Of a stretch of DNA of 13,526 nucleotides, positions 7,245 to 13,526 are shown piece after piece (the stretch's first letter is position 1; each line of letters begins with the position of its first letter). Position numbers and translations under genes: made by a program. The notes beneath the pieces were generated by a model. It had not been told where the DNA came from. It was given only the letters and a program-made list of their open reading frames with translations, and ran no database searches. Origin of the DNA: Flavobacteriaceae bacterium UBA1115 (GTDB lineage: Bacteria > Bacteroidota > Bacteroidia > Flavobacteriales > Flavobacteriaceae); assembly GCA_002313325.1 (NCBI GenBank), contig DCBE01000007.1, positions 1-13,526 on the forward strand, given 5' to 3'.

Positions 7245-7895
7245 TTATTTACGCCGCTGCTTTTGGTTTCGGTATTTATAATTCTTGGTATTGCTTCTTG
7301 AGCCCTTGGCAAAACGCTTATTTGTCAGGCGAATTAGGTTTTCAGAAGCCGACAACACCTCATCTTTAGCATCGATGACAATTTTGCCGCCAGAAAGTTC
7401 GGCCAAATGACCAAAAATAACCTCATCATCAACTGTGTCTTTATTCCAGTTGAGAAAACATTTTTTCATATGATTGGCAATCACATAGACTAATGCTTGT
7501 TTTAAGTCTCCTTCCTCCCAATCAACGATTACGTCAATCATGCCCTTAATATTGTTTCCGTAGAACCGGTATTTAGGGAACGATTGTGGGTAAGCCAAAG
7601 GAGTTGGAGGTGCTGCGAGTACTTCGGAATCGGGTTTTGGGAAAGGCGCATCAACGTCCAATTTGAAATCAGACATGATAAAAAGCTGATCCCAAAGTTT
7701 GTGCTGAAAGTCTGCTACGTCTCTTAAGTGTGGGTTTAAATTGCCCATAATGCCAATGATGGCTTGGGCCTGTTTGTTGCGTTGTTCTTTGTTTTCTTCA
7801 GCTAAAACTTGCTGAATCATTTTGTGAATGTGGCGGCCATATTCAGGAATGCCTAGCATTGAACGCTCTGTATTGTATTGAAGGTTGTCTATCAA
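7245..7895 (-). CDS. DUF4290 family protein
   Basis: A 216-residue protein of the Bacteroidota-restricted DUF4290 family, function unknown. The N-terminus (LQYNTERSMLGIPEYGRHIHKMI) is the family hallmark; most of the chain looks helical and soluble, with no signal peptide or membrane segment. After about residue 190 it ends in a basic, Asn-rich tail (SRSNTKNYKYRNQKQRRK) that looks disordered and could touch RNA or DNA. The frame is closed by a stop at 7907-7905 with no ATG before the conserved block, so the start is the TTG at 7895-7893 (MIDNLQYN). No clear Shine-Dalgarno is seen, as is usual in this phylum. Its TAA is one base from the murA ATG, so co-translation with murA is likely; a link to cell-wall synthesis is inferred only from position. 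Confidence 0.88.
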   Translation of the reverse strand: MIDNLQYNTERSMLGIPEYGRHIHKMIQQVLAEENKEQRNKQAQAIIGIMGNLNPHLRDVADFQHKLWDQLFIMSDFKLDVDAPFPKPDSEVLAAPPTPLAYPQSFPKYRFYGNNIKGMIDVIVDWEEGDLKQALVYVIANHMKKCFLNWNKDTVDDEVIFGHLAELSGGKIVIDAKDEVLSASENLIRLTNKRFAKGSRSNTKNYKYRNQKQRRK

Positions 7896-7932
7896 AAGGG
7901 AAATTTATGGGGTAAAACTAATAAAAAATAAC

Positions 7933-8223
7933 TTAGAGTTGGATGATGTTTGGGATTTTCGAAGCCAGTTTGTGTTTTTGAATGATTACATCTGGACTTC
8001 TAAACTTACCTGCAATGGAAATACTGGTGTATTTACCTTTGCTAGAAGCCCTTACATTGACCGTTACTTTGTCGTTTTCAAACAAATCCAACAAAATCGC
8101 TTTGTCCGCATCCGAAGAAGTTATAATAAATTTAAAAATGTAAACACCAGGCCATGTATTGCTTTCCAATAATTGCTGATGAAATCGTTCGTAAAACGGC
8201 GTGTCTTTGGGATTTTGTTGCAT
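7933..8223 (-). CDS. DUF493 (YbeD-like) family protein
   Basis: A 96-residue cytoplasmic protein of the DUF493 family, which has a small ACT-like alpha/beta fold (E. coli YbeD). Family features are FYERFHQQLLESNTWPGVYIFKFI at the N-terminal half and VNVRASSKGKYTSISI followed by the SPDVI segment. Function is unknown; regulatory roles have been proposed for the fold. The ATG at 8223 (MQQNPKDTPFYERF) is preferred over an upstream in-frame extension to 8256, because a Bacteroidota promoter overlaps that extension and the family match begins after it. It is the first gene of the operon leading to DUF4290 and murA, with 37 nt before the DUF4290 start. The transcript may begin at or within a few bases of the ATG. 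Confidence 0.85.
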   Translation of the reverse strand: MQQNPKDTPFYERFHQQLLESNTWPGVYIFKFIITSSDADKAILLDLFENDKVTVNVRASSKGKYTSISIAGKFRSPDVIIQKHKLASKIPNIIQL

Positions 8224-8227
8224 TATG

Positions 8228-8256
8228 CAAATATACAGTTTTAGATAAGGCAACAA
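8228..8256 (-). promoter_or_regulatory. Bacteroidota-type promoter for DUF493-DUF4290-murA
   Basis: On the minus strand, TTG (8256-8254), an 18-nt spacer and TATATTTG (8235-8228) match the Bacteroidota consensus TTG-N17-20-TAnnTTTG exactly. Only four bases (CATA) separate the -7 element from the ATG at 8223, so transcription should begin at or very near the start codon. Confidence 0.7.
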
Positions 8257-8272
8257 TTAACGACATTTGTGT

Positions 8273-8803
8273 ATGCTTGAACACAAAAGAATCGTATTGA
8301 CTGGAGGGCCATCAAGTGGCAAGACAAGCCTATTGAATCACATCCAACACCCAGACACACATTGTTTTGAAGAAGTATCTAGAGATGTCATAAGCAAAGC
8401 CTTAATCAAAGGAGTCAAACAGCCATTCCTAGACAATCCGCTGGGTTTTAGTGAAGCCCTTTTTGAACGCCGTTTACATGACTATTTTGAGGACAAAAAA
8501 AATAAAATACATGTCTACGACAGGGGCATACACGACGTGGTAGCCTATCTGAATGCCATTGGAGGTGATGTTCCTTGTGGTATGCTGGATGATTGCAGTA
8601 AATACTGCTATGGTGCCGTTTTTGTGTTTCCGCCATGGGATGCTATTTTTACGCAAGATGCCGAGCGCATGGAAGTATTTGTGGAAGCAATAGATTTTCA
8701 TAAAGCTCTATTAGAAACCTACACCAATTTTGGCATGCAGTGTATAGAAGTACCTAAATTGAGTATCGAAGAACGATTTCGTTTTATATTGAATCACCTA
8801 TGA
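8273..8803 (+). CDS. AAA_28-type P-loop ATPase/kinase-like protein
   Basis: A 176-residue P-loop NTPase of the AAA_28 type (NadR-kinase-like fold). Walker A is GGPSSGKT (residues 11-18). It is followed by CFEEVSRDVI (31-40), a DRG motif (83-85 in VYDRGIHDVVAYL), FPPWDAIF and DAERME (129-134), the last probably a lid arginine motif. This pattern suggests a small-molecule or nucleoside kinase-like activity, but the substrate is unknown. The ATG at 8273 is chosen because the TTG at 8267 adds only two residues. Its TGA overlaps the recQ start as ATGA (8800-8803), so the two are probably coupled. It lies 49 nt from the divergent DUF493 start; no clear promoter of its own was found in that gap. Confidence 0.87.
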   Translation: MLEHKRIVLTGGPSSGKTSLLNHIQHPDTHCFEEVSRDVISKALIKGVKQPFLDNPLGFSEALFERRLHDYFEDKKNKIHVYDRGIHDVVAYLNAIGGDVPCGMLDDCSKYCYGAVFVFPPWDAIFTQDAERMEVFVEAIDFHKALLETYTNFGMQCIEVPKLSIEERFRFILNHL

Positions 8804-10653
8804 AAAGTGGCATATATGACGTACTAAAAAGCCATTGGAATGCCTCGGAATTTCGCCCGGGACAAAAAGAGGCCATTACCGCTGTCTTAGACAATAAAGA
8901 TTGCATTGTTGTATTGCCTACTGGAGGTGGAAAAAGTTTGTGCTACCAACTACCGCCCCTTACAAAGCCAGGACTGTGTATCGTCATAAGCCCGTTGATA
9001 GCACTAATGAGCGATCAAGTGGAAAGTCTTAAAAAAAAGGGCGTTCGTGCCATAAATCTGTCGGGGCCCATGCTCGAAGACGACCTCGTTACTGCGTTGG
9101 ACAATTGTAAATTTGGCGGATTTAAATTTGTATACCTATCACCAGAGCGCGCACAACACCCCTTGGTTCAAGATCGCTTGTCTGAAATGCAAATCTGCCT
9201 ATTGGCCATTGACGAAGCCCATTGCATCTCTAAATGGGGACATGATTTCAGACCCGCTTACAGAAAAATCATAGGGCTAAAAAACAAACTTTCCAAAACA
9301 CCAACAATAGCTCTTACCGCAACTGCTACCAAAAGGGTTAAAGAAGATATTTGCAAGACACTCGAACTGGCGCAACCCACACAAATAACCAACTCATTTG
9401 ACAGGCCAAATATTGAGCTAAAGGTGCTGAAAACAACAAATAAGCTAGAATCCATTTCAGAGGCGCTAGCACCAAAAGGCACGCCTGCAATTGTATACGC
9501 AGGAACTAGAAAAAGTGTTGAGATTTTGAGTACCCGCCTAAATAATATGGGTCACCGAACAAACTTTTTCCATGGTGGCGCACTGAACAAAGAAAAACGC
9601 ATAGTAGACTGGATGCAAGAAAAAACTCCTGTTATGGTAGCCACTTCGGCATTTGGCATGGGTATTGACAAATCAAATGTAAAACGAGTTGTACACGCCA
9701 CGCTTCCATTCAGCATGGAGCAGTACTACCAAGAAATTGGGCGTTGTAGCAGAGACGGAAGTGTAGCAAAAGCCACTTTGCTTATTGAAGACGGAGATGA
9801 CCAAAAACTATGGAACAGCACGACTGCCAGTATTCCCAGTGTTGAAGACATAAAGAAAACATACAAACACCTGTGTCATTATTTTGATGTCGCTTATGGC
9901 GAAAAACCAAATGACATTTTAGTATTTAATCACGCCCTTTTTTGTGAGCGCTATGAATTAAAACACAGAACCACCTATCACGTACTCAAAGTATTGGAGC
10001 GTGGACAATTGCTCACACTAACCCAATACAACAGACCGAAAACTAGCTTAAAACTACTGCGAAAGCACATCAAGCATGAGCAAGTGTTTGTGGATTATTT
10101 ATTGCGAAATATAGGCGGTATTACCAACAGGTTTCAAGAAATATACTTAGATAAAATAGCACTCAAAAGCGGTGTGGGTTTAAGCAGTGCTATTGAATGT
10201 GTTAAACAATTAGAAAAACAAGGCGATGCTGAATTGCAGCAACTCCATGCAGATAGTGGAATTATGTTTCATATACCGCGAGAAGATAATATAAGCTTGA
10301 TGCCCGTGTTACATCAATTAAATACGCTTAGGGAAGAAAAAAAACTTTTGGCTAGTGCCATTTGGGCATACGCCACTGCCAACACTTGTTTCCGAAAAAA
10401 ATTACTAAACTACTTTGGTGAAACGTATAAAAAAAAATGTGGCAGTTGCTCTAGCTGCGTAGACGAAAAAACCCCGATGGCTATAATAATCAGCTACCTT
10501 AAAGAAAGACTCTCGCGTGAAGATGCATTATCTTTGGAACAGTTAAGTCAAGATGCGCAATTTGACAGAACACAATTGGCGGTGGCTCTAGACGAAATGT
10601 GTGCAGAGGAGATGGTAATACAAGACACACTAAACCAATACAAGCTGATATGA
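8800..10653 (+). CDS. recQ: RecQ-family ATP-dependent DNA helicase
   Basis: A 617-residue superfamily 2 3'-5' DNA helicase for recombination and repair. Motif 0 is FRPGQKEAI (18-26), Walker A TGGGKS (41-46), and the DEAH box 138-141 followed by the RecQ aromatic loop region HCISKWGHDFRPAY. TATATKRVKEDI, FGMGIDKSNVKRVVH and the QYYQEIGRCSRDG motif complete the helicase core. The RecQ zinc site is present: C530, C547, C550 and C553 (CFRKKLLNYFGE ... CGSCSSC). The winged-helix/tail after it ends at residue 617 with no recognisable HRDC domain. The core WH region between the second RecA lobe and the zinc site is unusually ordered: a helical GVGLSSAIECVKQLEKQG segment precedes the cysteines, as in the shorter Bacteroidota RecQ paralogues I recall. 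Coupled by ATGA overlaps to the ATPase upstream and fmt downstream. Confidence 0.94.
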   Translation: MKSGIYDVLKSHWNASEFRPGQKEAITAVLDNKDCIVVLPTGGGKSLCYQLPPLTKPGLCIVISPLIALMSDQVESLKKKGVRAINLSGPMLEDDLVTALDNCKFGGFKFVYLSPERAQHPLVQDRLSEMQICLLAIDEAHCISKWGHDFRPAYRKIIGLKNKLSKTPTIALTATATKRVKEDICKTLELAQPTQITNSFDRPNIELKVLKTTNKLESISEALAPKGTPAIVYAGTRKSVEILSTRLNNMGHRTNFFHGGALNKEKRIVDWMQEKTPVMVATSAFGMGIDKSNVKRVVHATLPFSMEQYYQEIGRCSRDGSVAKATLLIEDGDDQKLWNSTTASIPSVEDIKKTYKHLCHYFDVAYGEKPNDILVFNHALFCERYELKHRTTYHVLKVLERGQLLTLTQYNRPKTSLKLLRKHIKHEQVFVDYLLRNIGGITNRFQEIYLDKIALKSGVGLSSAIECVKQLEKQGDAELQQLHADSGIMFHIPREDNISLMPVLHQLNTLREEKKLLASAIWAYATANTCFRKKLLNYFGETYKKKCGSCSSCVDEKTPMAIIISYLKERLSREDALSLEQLSQDAQFDRTQLAVALDEMCAEEMVIQDTLNQYKLI

Positions 10654-11600
10654 GCAAATCCTTACGAGTAGTTTTTATGGGAACACCCGCTTTTGCGGTA
10701 CCAGGGCTGGGTAGCATCATAGAGAGTCAGCACGAGCTTGTTGGTGTTGTTACGGCTCCTGACCGCCCTGCTGGACGTGGAAAAAAATTACGCCTTTCTG
10801 CTGTAAAAGAGGCTGCTCTGGAATACAATATCCCAATATTTCAGCCTGAAAAACTATCGTCAGATGATACGGTTGCACAACTCGAAGCACTAGAAGCAGA
10901 CGTCTTTGTTGTTGTTGCCTTTATTATGTTGCCCAAAGTAGTTTGGGAATTACCACAACTTGGAACTTTTAACTTACACGCATCACTACTACCCCAGTAT
11001 CGAGGAGCTGCGCCCATTCACTGGTCTATAATTAACGGAGAGCAAGTGTCTGGACTTACCACCTTTTTAATTGATGCTAAAATTGATACGGGTGCCATTT
11101 TGCTTCAAAAAAAGCTATATATATTAGCCGATGACACCATGGGTACACTCAGCGAACGTATGCAAGCCCAATCAGGCGAATTGATTATTGCAACCCTTAA
11201 CGGTTTAGCGTCGGGGACATTAAAACCCATGCCGCAACAAGAGGCAGCAGCCATCAATACGGCGCCAAAACTAAGCCGAGAGAATACCCAAATTGACTGG
11301 TGTAAACCAGGGCAAACCATAGTGCATTTTATCCATGGCCTAAACCCGTTTCCAACGGCGTGGACGTTATTGGAGAACAATGAAGAAACCGTGCAGGTGA
11401 AAATCCAAAAAGCACACTTTATAGCGGGTACGCCCATCGAAACCCCCGGAAATATTAAAGCTGAAGATAAACAGCTTTATGTCAGCGTTGCCGACGGCTA
11501 TGTATATATAGACAGGCTGCAATTGCCAAATAATAAAAGTATGGAAACGGCAGCACTCTTAAACGGGTTTCAGTTTTCGGCAACAGCTCGTTTTGTGTAA
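10650..11600 (+). CDS. fmt: Methionyl-tRNA formyltransferase
   Basis: Formylates Met on initiator tRNA using 10-formyl-tetrahydrofolate, in the cytoplasm. The 316-residue protein has RVVFMGTPAFAVPGL (6-20), TAPDRPAGRGKK, and the catalytic core NLHASLLPQYRGAAPIHW (108-125). The catalytic Asn, His and Asp equivalents are N108, H110 and D146 (in DTGAIL). The C-terminal OB-like domain contains the expected INWCK-like block (QIDWCKPGQTI) and LNPFPTAWT. The ATG at 10650 overlaps the recQ TGA as ATGA; an upstream in-frame start at 10599 would add 17 unconserved residues inside recQ. The stop and the next ATG share one base (TAATG). Length and motifs are normal. Confidence 0.97.
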   Translation: MSKSLRVVFMGTPAFAVPGLGSIIESQHELVGVVTAPDRPAGRGKKLRLSAVKEAALEYNIPIFQPEKLSSDDTVAQLEALEADVFVVVAFIMLPKVVWELPQLGTFNLHASLLPQYRGAAPIHWSIINGEQVSGLTTFLIDAKIDTGAILLQKKLYILADDTMGTLSERMQAQSGELIIATLNGLASGTLKPMPQQEAAAINTAPKLSRENTQIDWCKPGQTIVHFIHGLNPFPTAWTLLENNEETVQVKIQKAHFIAGTPIETPGNIKAEDKQLYVSVADGYVYIDRLQLPNNKSMETAALLNGFQFSATARFV

Positions 11601-12130
11601 TGGTAGGGAAATTACTTATTGCACATCCATCCCTTTTAGGTGATCCGTCTTTTGGTAGAAGCGTGATTCTTATGGCGGAGCACAATGATGAAAGCTCGTT
11701 GGGCTTTGTTCTAAACCAGCCCACGCATTACAGTTTGAATGAATTGATCCCTGAATTATCAATTGACATGCCCATTTATCAAGGTGGGCCCGTGGATACC
11801 GATAGGTTGTTTTTTGTACATACCATGAAAGATTTACCCAATGCACATGCGATTGGCAACAAACTCTTTTGGGGTGGCGACTTGGAGGCTCTTCAAGAAA
11901 TAATAGTCGAGAAAAAAACAACTTCTAATCAGCTGCGGTTTTTTTTAGGGTATAGTGGTTGGGGCAATGGCCAATTGCGACATGAGTACAATGAAAAAAG
12001 TTGGCTACTTATTAAAAACAACTATAATATTTTTGAGAAGGAGCATCAACTATGGGGAGACATCATGCGAGATATGGGTGGTGAGTACGCCTTGTATGCT
12101 ACTGCACCTAAGCACCCTGGTTTGAACTAA
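11600..12130 (+). CDS. YqgE/AlgH family protein (DUF179)
   Basis: A 176-residue protein of the YqgE/AlgH (DUF179) family, a compact cytoplasmic fold whose biochemical role is not settled; AlgH was named as an alginate regulator in Pseudomonas. Hallmarks are GKLLIAHPSLLGDPSFGRSVIL, then GFVLNQPT, the YQGGPV loop (about residues 59-64) with FFVHT, and the LRFFLGYSGWGNGQL segment (about 111-125). No signal peptide or membrane span. The ATG shares a base with the fmt stop, so it is probably coupled to fmt. Its 3' end overlaps the convergent aminotransferase gene tail-to-tail by 23 nt. Confidence 0.95.
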   Translation: MVGKLLIAHPSLLGDPSFGRSVILMAEHNDESSLGFVLNQPTHYSLNELIPELSIDMPIYQGGPVDTDRLFFVHTMKDLPNAHAIGNKLFWGGDLEALQEIIVEKKTTSNQLRFFLGYSGWGNGQLRHEYNEKSWLLIKNNYNIFEKEHQLWGDIMRDMGGEYALYATAPKHPGLN

Positions 12131-12956
12131 CCCAATCAAAAAGTCCTTGTTTAAGTTTTAAGGTAATTGATTTGTCATAAGTAGAGCGGCGATAGCTTGT
12201 GACTGGTTGGATACCAACAATAGCATTGGTCATAAAGAGTTCTTGCACACGCTGCAAATCAAAAGGAGAAATAGGCTGCTCCACACAAGTAATATCTAAT
12301 TTTTTGGCAATCCGTATGATTTGCTTACGCATGGTGCCATCCAAACAACCAGAACTAATGGGTGGCGTGCGGAGTTTTCCGTCTTCCACTATAAAAAGAT
12401 TACCGTTGAGAAATTCAACAACTTCCTTTTCATCATTAACCAAAATACCGTTATCAAAACCTTGTTCTTGCATAAATATACTGCCAATAATTTGCAGTGC
12501 TTTGTTGTTGGATTTTAGATTTGACAACATGCTTTTTTGTAAATAGTAGTCGTTGAAAAGAGCAACCTTATAGTTTTCAGCAGACAGATAGTATTCCGAA
12601 TCAAGTGCTTTGGCCGCTATAACATAATCAATGTCTCTGGTGTTGGGCAAATATGTGCCGCCATCTTTACGGTAAACGGTTAAACGAATACGCCATGCTG
12701 GGGCTGTTTCACTTTGTGCTTGTACCACACGCAAACATTCTTGTTCTAAAAACTCGGGTGTAAATGTCATAGGGATGTCCATACGGAAAATACGCATAGC
12801 AGCCATAAGTCTAAAGTAGTGGTCTTCCCAAAAATGGATATGGTCTTGGCTATAGCGTAAGGTTTCAAAGACTGCGTCTCCAAAAAGCAAACCGCGATTT
12901 TGTGCTGTAAAAACAGGCGACTGAGAAGAAGTAAGCGCACCGTTATGGTTTATCAT
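12108..12956 (-). CDS. Class IV aminotransferase (PLP enzyme; aminotransferase or ADC-lyase-like)
   Basis: A 282-residue fold-type IV PLP enzyme, the family of branched-chain and D-amino-acid aminotransferases and 4-amino-4-deoxychorismate lyase (PabC). The N-terminal block NRGLLFGDAVFETLR (20-34) is standard. K148 in LKSNNKAL aligns with the Schiff-base lysine, E181 in EVVEFLNGNLF with the PLP-N1 glutamate, and TPPISSGCLDGTMR (197-210) with the phosphate-binding turn. The sequence does not decide between a transaminase and a PabC-type lyase; the family is promiscuous. It starts one base after the START-like stop (TAACATG), so the two form an operon, and its end overlaps the YqgE gene tail-to-tail. 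Confidence 0.9.
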   Translation of the reverse strand: MINHNGALTSSQSPVFTAQNRGLLFGDAVFETLRYSQDHIHFWEDHYFRLMAAMRIFRMDIPMTFTPEFLEQECLRVVQAQSETAPAWRIRLTVYRKDGGTYLPNTRDIDYVIAAKALDSEYYLSAENYKVALFNDYYLQKSMLSNLKSNNKALQIIGSIFMQEQGFDNGILVNDEKEVVEFLNGNLFIVEDGKLRTPPISSGCLDGTMRKQIIRIAKKLDITCVEQPISPFDLQRVQELFMTNAIVGIQPVTSYRRSTYDKSITLKLKQGLFDWVSSNQGA

Positions 12957-12957
12957 G

Positions 12958-13347
12958 TTACGAAGAACCTAAAACTTGTTTTAAATCACCAATTTGGCTT
13001 TCCCAAAGCATTTTAGTTTCTTCAACTTCATCTTCTTCGGCAAAATCGGTAACCACAATCGAAACGTCTTTGGTAATTTCGTCTACCACGATGCGCATTT
13101 CAAAAAAACAATCGTCTTGGTCATCATCATCATTTAACCAGCGAAAGCGAACAAATTCATTGGCTTTCTTACGCAGCAGCAGGGCGTCTTCTTCGGAATC
13201 GTCCCAAAAGAAGGAATATTTCTCTGTTCGTGCGTTGACATTATCAGCAAACCATTCTGAAAGCCCAGAGGGGGTATGCATATACTGGTAAAGAAGTTGT
13301 GGGGAGGCTTGAATTACAAATTCAATCTCGAATTGTATTTTTGACAT
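12958..13347 (-). CDS. START-like domain protein
   Basis: A 129-residue protein of the START-like (START_2) family common in Bacteroidota, a Bet v1-type helix-grip fold that usually encloses a hydrophobic ligand; its ligand and role are unknown. FEIEFVIQASPQLLYQYMHTPSGLSEWFADNV is the recognisable N-terminal half, and the C-terminal helix is ETKMLWESQIGDLKQVL. An acidic insertion (WLNDDDDQDDCFFEM) is conspicuous in a strand region. The ATG at 13347 (MSKIQFEIEF) is preferred over a TTG at 13365 that would add six unconserved residues. It probably heads a two-gene operon with the class IV aminotransferase. Confidence 0.88.
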   Translation of the reverse strand: MSKIQFEIEFVIQASPQLLYQYMHTPSGLSEWFADNVNARTEKYSFFWDDSEEDALLLRKKANEFVRFRWLNDDDDQDDCFFEMRIVVDEITKDVSIVVTDFAEEDEVEETKMLWESQIGDLKQVLGSS

Positions 13348-13417
13348 ATGTAATAAAATGTCCAATATATAGATTTATGATGACCTTTAAAAGAAATGCT
13401 TGAAAAACCGAGATAAA

Positions 13418-13442
13418 TTGGGAAAACAAATTGTTATATTTG
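13418..13442 (+). promoter_or_regulatory. Promoter of the tRNA gene
   Basis: TATATTTG at 13435-13442 is an exact match to the Bacteroidota -7 element TAnnTTTG and sits 9 nt before the mature tRNA 5' end, a normal distance for a short leader. The nearest TTG upstream (13418-13420) gives a spacer of only 14 nt, shorter than usual, so the -33 part is uncertain. Confidence 0.6.
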
Positions 13443-13451
13443 CGCCTCTTT

Positions 13452-13526
13452 GGCGAGGTAGCTCAGCCGGTTAGAGCGTCGGATTCATAACCCGGAGGTC
13501 GGGAGTTCAAGTCTCCCTCTCGCTAC
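13452..13526 (+). tRNA. tRNA with CAT anticodon, probably elongator tRNA-Met; 3' end cut by the window
   Basis: The cloverleaf folds by eye. The acceptor stem GGCGAGG pairs with TCTCGCT, with G-U pairs at both ends. The D arm is GCTC...GAGC and the anticodon loop TTCATAA reads CAT. The variable loop is AGGTC and the T arm is GGGAG-TTCAAGT-CTCCC. The body ends at the discriminator A (13525), and the window stops at the first C of an apparently encoded CCA. The G-U first pair (no C1 x A72 mismatch) and the absence of three G-C pairs next to the anticodon loop argue against the initiator. Elongator Met is favoured, but an Ile-CAT (lysidine) tRNA cannot be fully excluded. An A x C opposition at the base of the anticodon loop (positions 31/39) is the only stem mismatch. 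Confidence 0.9.

Noticed and set aside
7244..7312. N-terminal extension of murA into the DUF4290 gene
   Set aside because: The extra 23 residues are the DUF4290 tail read in another frame; MurA homologues start near MGAFKV, and the ATG at 7243 follows the upstream stop directly.
8262..8269. GACATTTG as a promoter element for the AAA_28 ATPase gene
   Set aside because: The first base of the consensus is wrong and the position would put the transcription start inside the coding region.
10599..10649. Upstream in-frame ATG for fmt, inside the recQ 3' end
   Set aside because: It adds 17 residues with no family similarity; the ATG at 10650 lies in an ATGA overlap and begins right before the conserved RVVFMGTP block.
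13348..13365. TTG start extending the START-like protein by six residues
   Set aside because: The added residues are unconserved, and an ATG at 13347 fits the family N-terminus.
13362..13369. TATATTGG on the minus strand as a -7 promoter element for the START-like gene
   Set aside because: It has one mismatch to TAnnTTTG in the conserved TTTG core and no TTG at a suitable distance upstream, so I do not list it as a feature.
10650..13526. Functional link between fmt and the nearby CAT-anticodon tRNA
   Set aside because: The tRNA lacks initiator features, so it is probably not the Fmt substrate, and an opposite-strand operon lies between them.

Overview
The window is a gene-dense stretch of a Bacteroidota chromosome, most likely Flavobacteriia or a close relative. 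Three things point there: genes for DUF4290 and START-like proteins that I know mainly from this phylum; a MurA with the phylum-typical Asp in place of the catalytic-loop Cys; and two perfect copies of the Bacteroidota promoter -7 element (TAnnTTTG). The DNA is AT-rich, almost fully coding, and its genes are packed with stop/start overlaps. No insertion sequence, phage gene, CRISPR array or integration scar is visible.

Region 1 (1-5925, + strand) is the striking part. It is a six-gene run made almost entirely of photolyase/cryptochrome superfamily members: a class I CPD photolyase (5' end outside the window), a 48-residue DUF2256 protein, a cryptochrome DASH, an iron-sulfur photolyase of the FeS-BCP/PhrB type, a divergent photolyase-like flavoprotein with altered FAD-site and tryptophan-chain positions, and a DUF2805/TIGR03643 protein. 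Every gene overlaps the next (4, 28, 1, 11 and 4 nt), so the run is almost certainly one translationally coupled transcript. It would encode repair of both main UV lesions in DNA, a DASH protein, a divergent fourth flavoprotein and two small partners of unknown function. It looks like a dedicated blue-light/UV module of a sunlit-water organism.

Region 2 (5933-8223, - strand) converges on region 1. It is a housekeeping operon read DUF493 - DUF4290 - murA from a good promoter at 8228-8256. The first start codon lies so close to the promoter that the mRNA may be leaderless.

Region 3 (8273-12130, + strand) is a coupled run: an AAA_28 ATPase, a RecQ helicase, methionyl-tRNA formyltransferase (fmt) and a YqgE/AlgH protein, joined by ATGA, ATGA and TAATG overlaps.

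Region 4 (12108-13347, - strand) is a START-like gene followed by a class IV aminotransferase, whose end overlaps the YqgE gene tail-to-tail by 23 nt. The window closes with a tRNA with CAT anticodon, probably elongator tRNA-Met, behind its own promoter. No gene-free gap exceeds about 105 bases; the largest (13348-13451) holds the tRNA promoter and the start region of the START-like gene.
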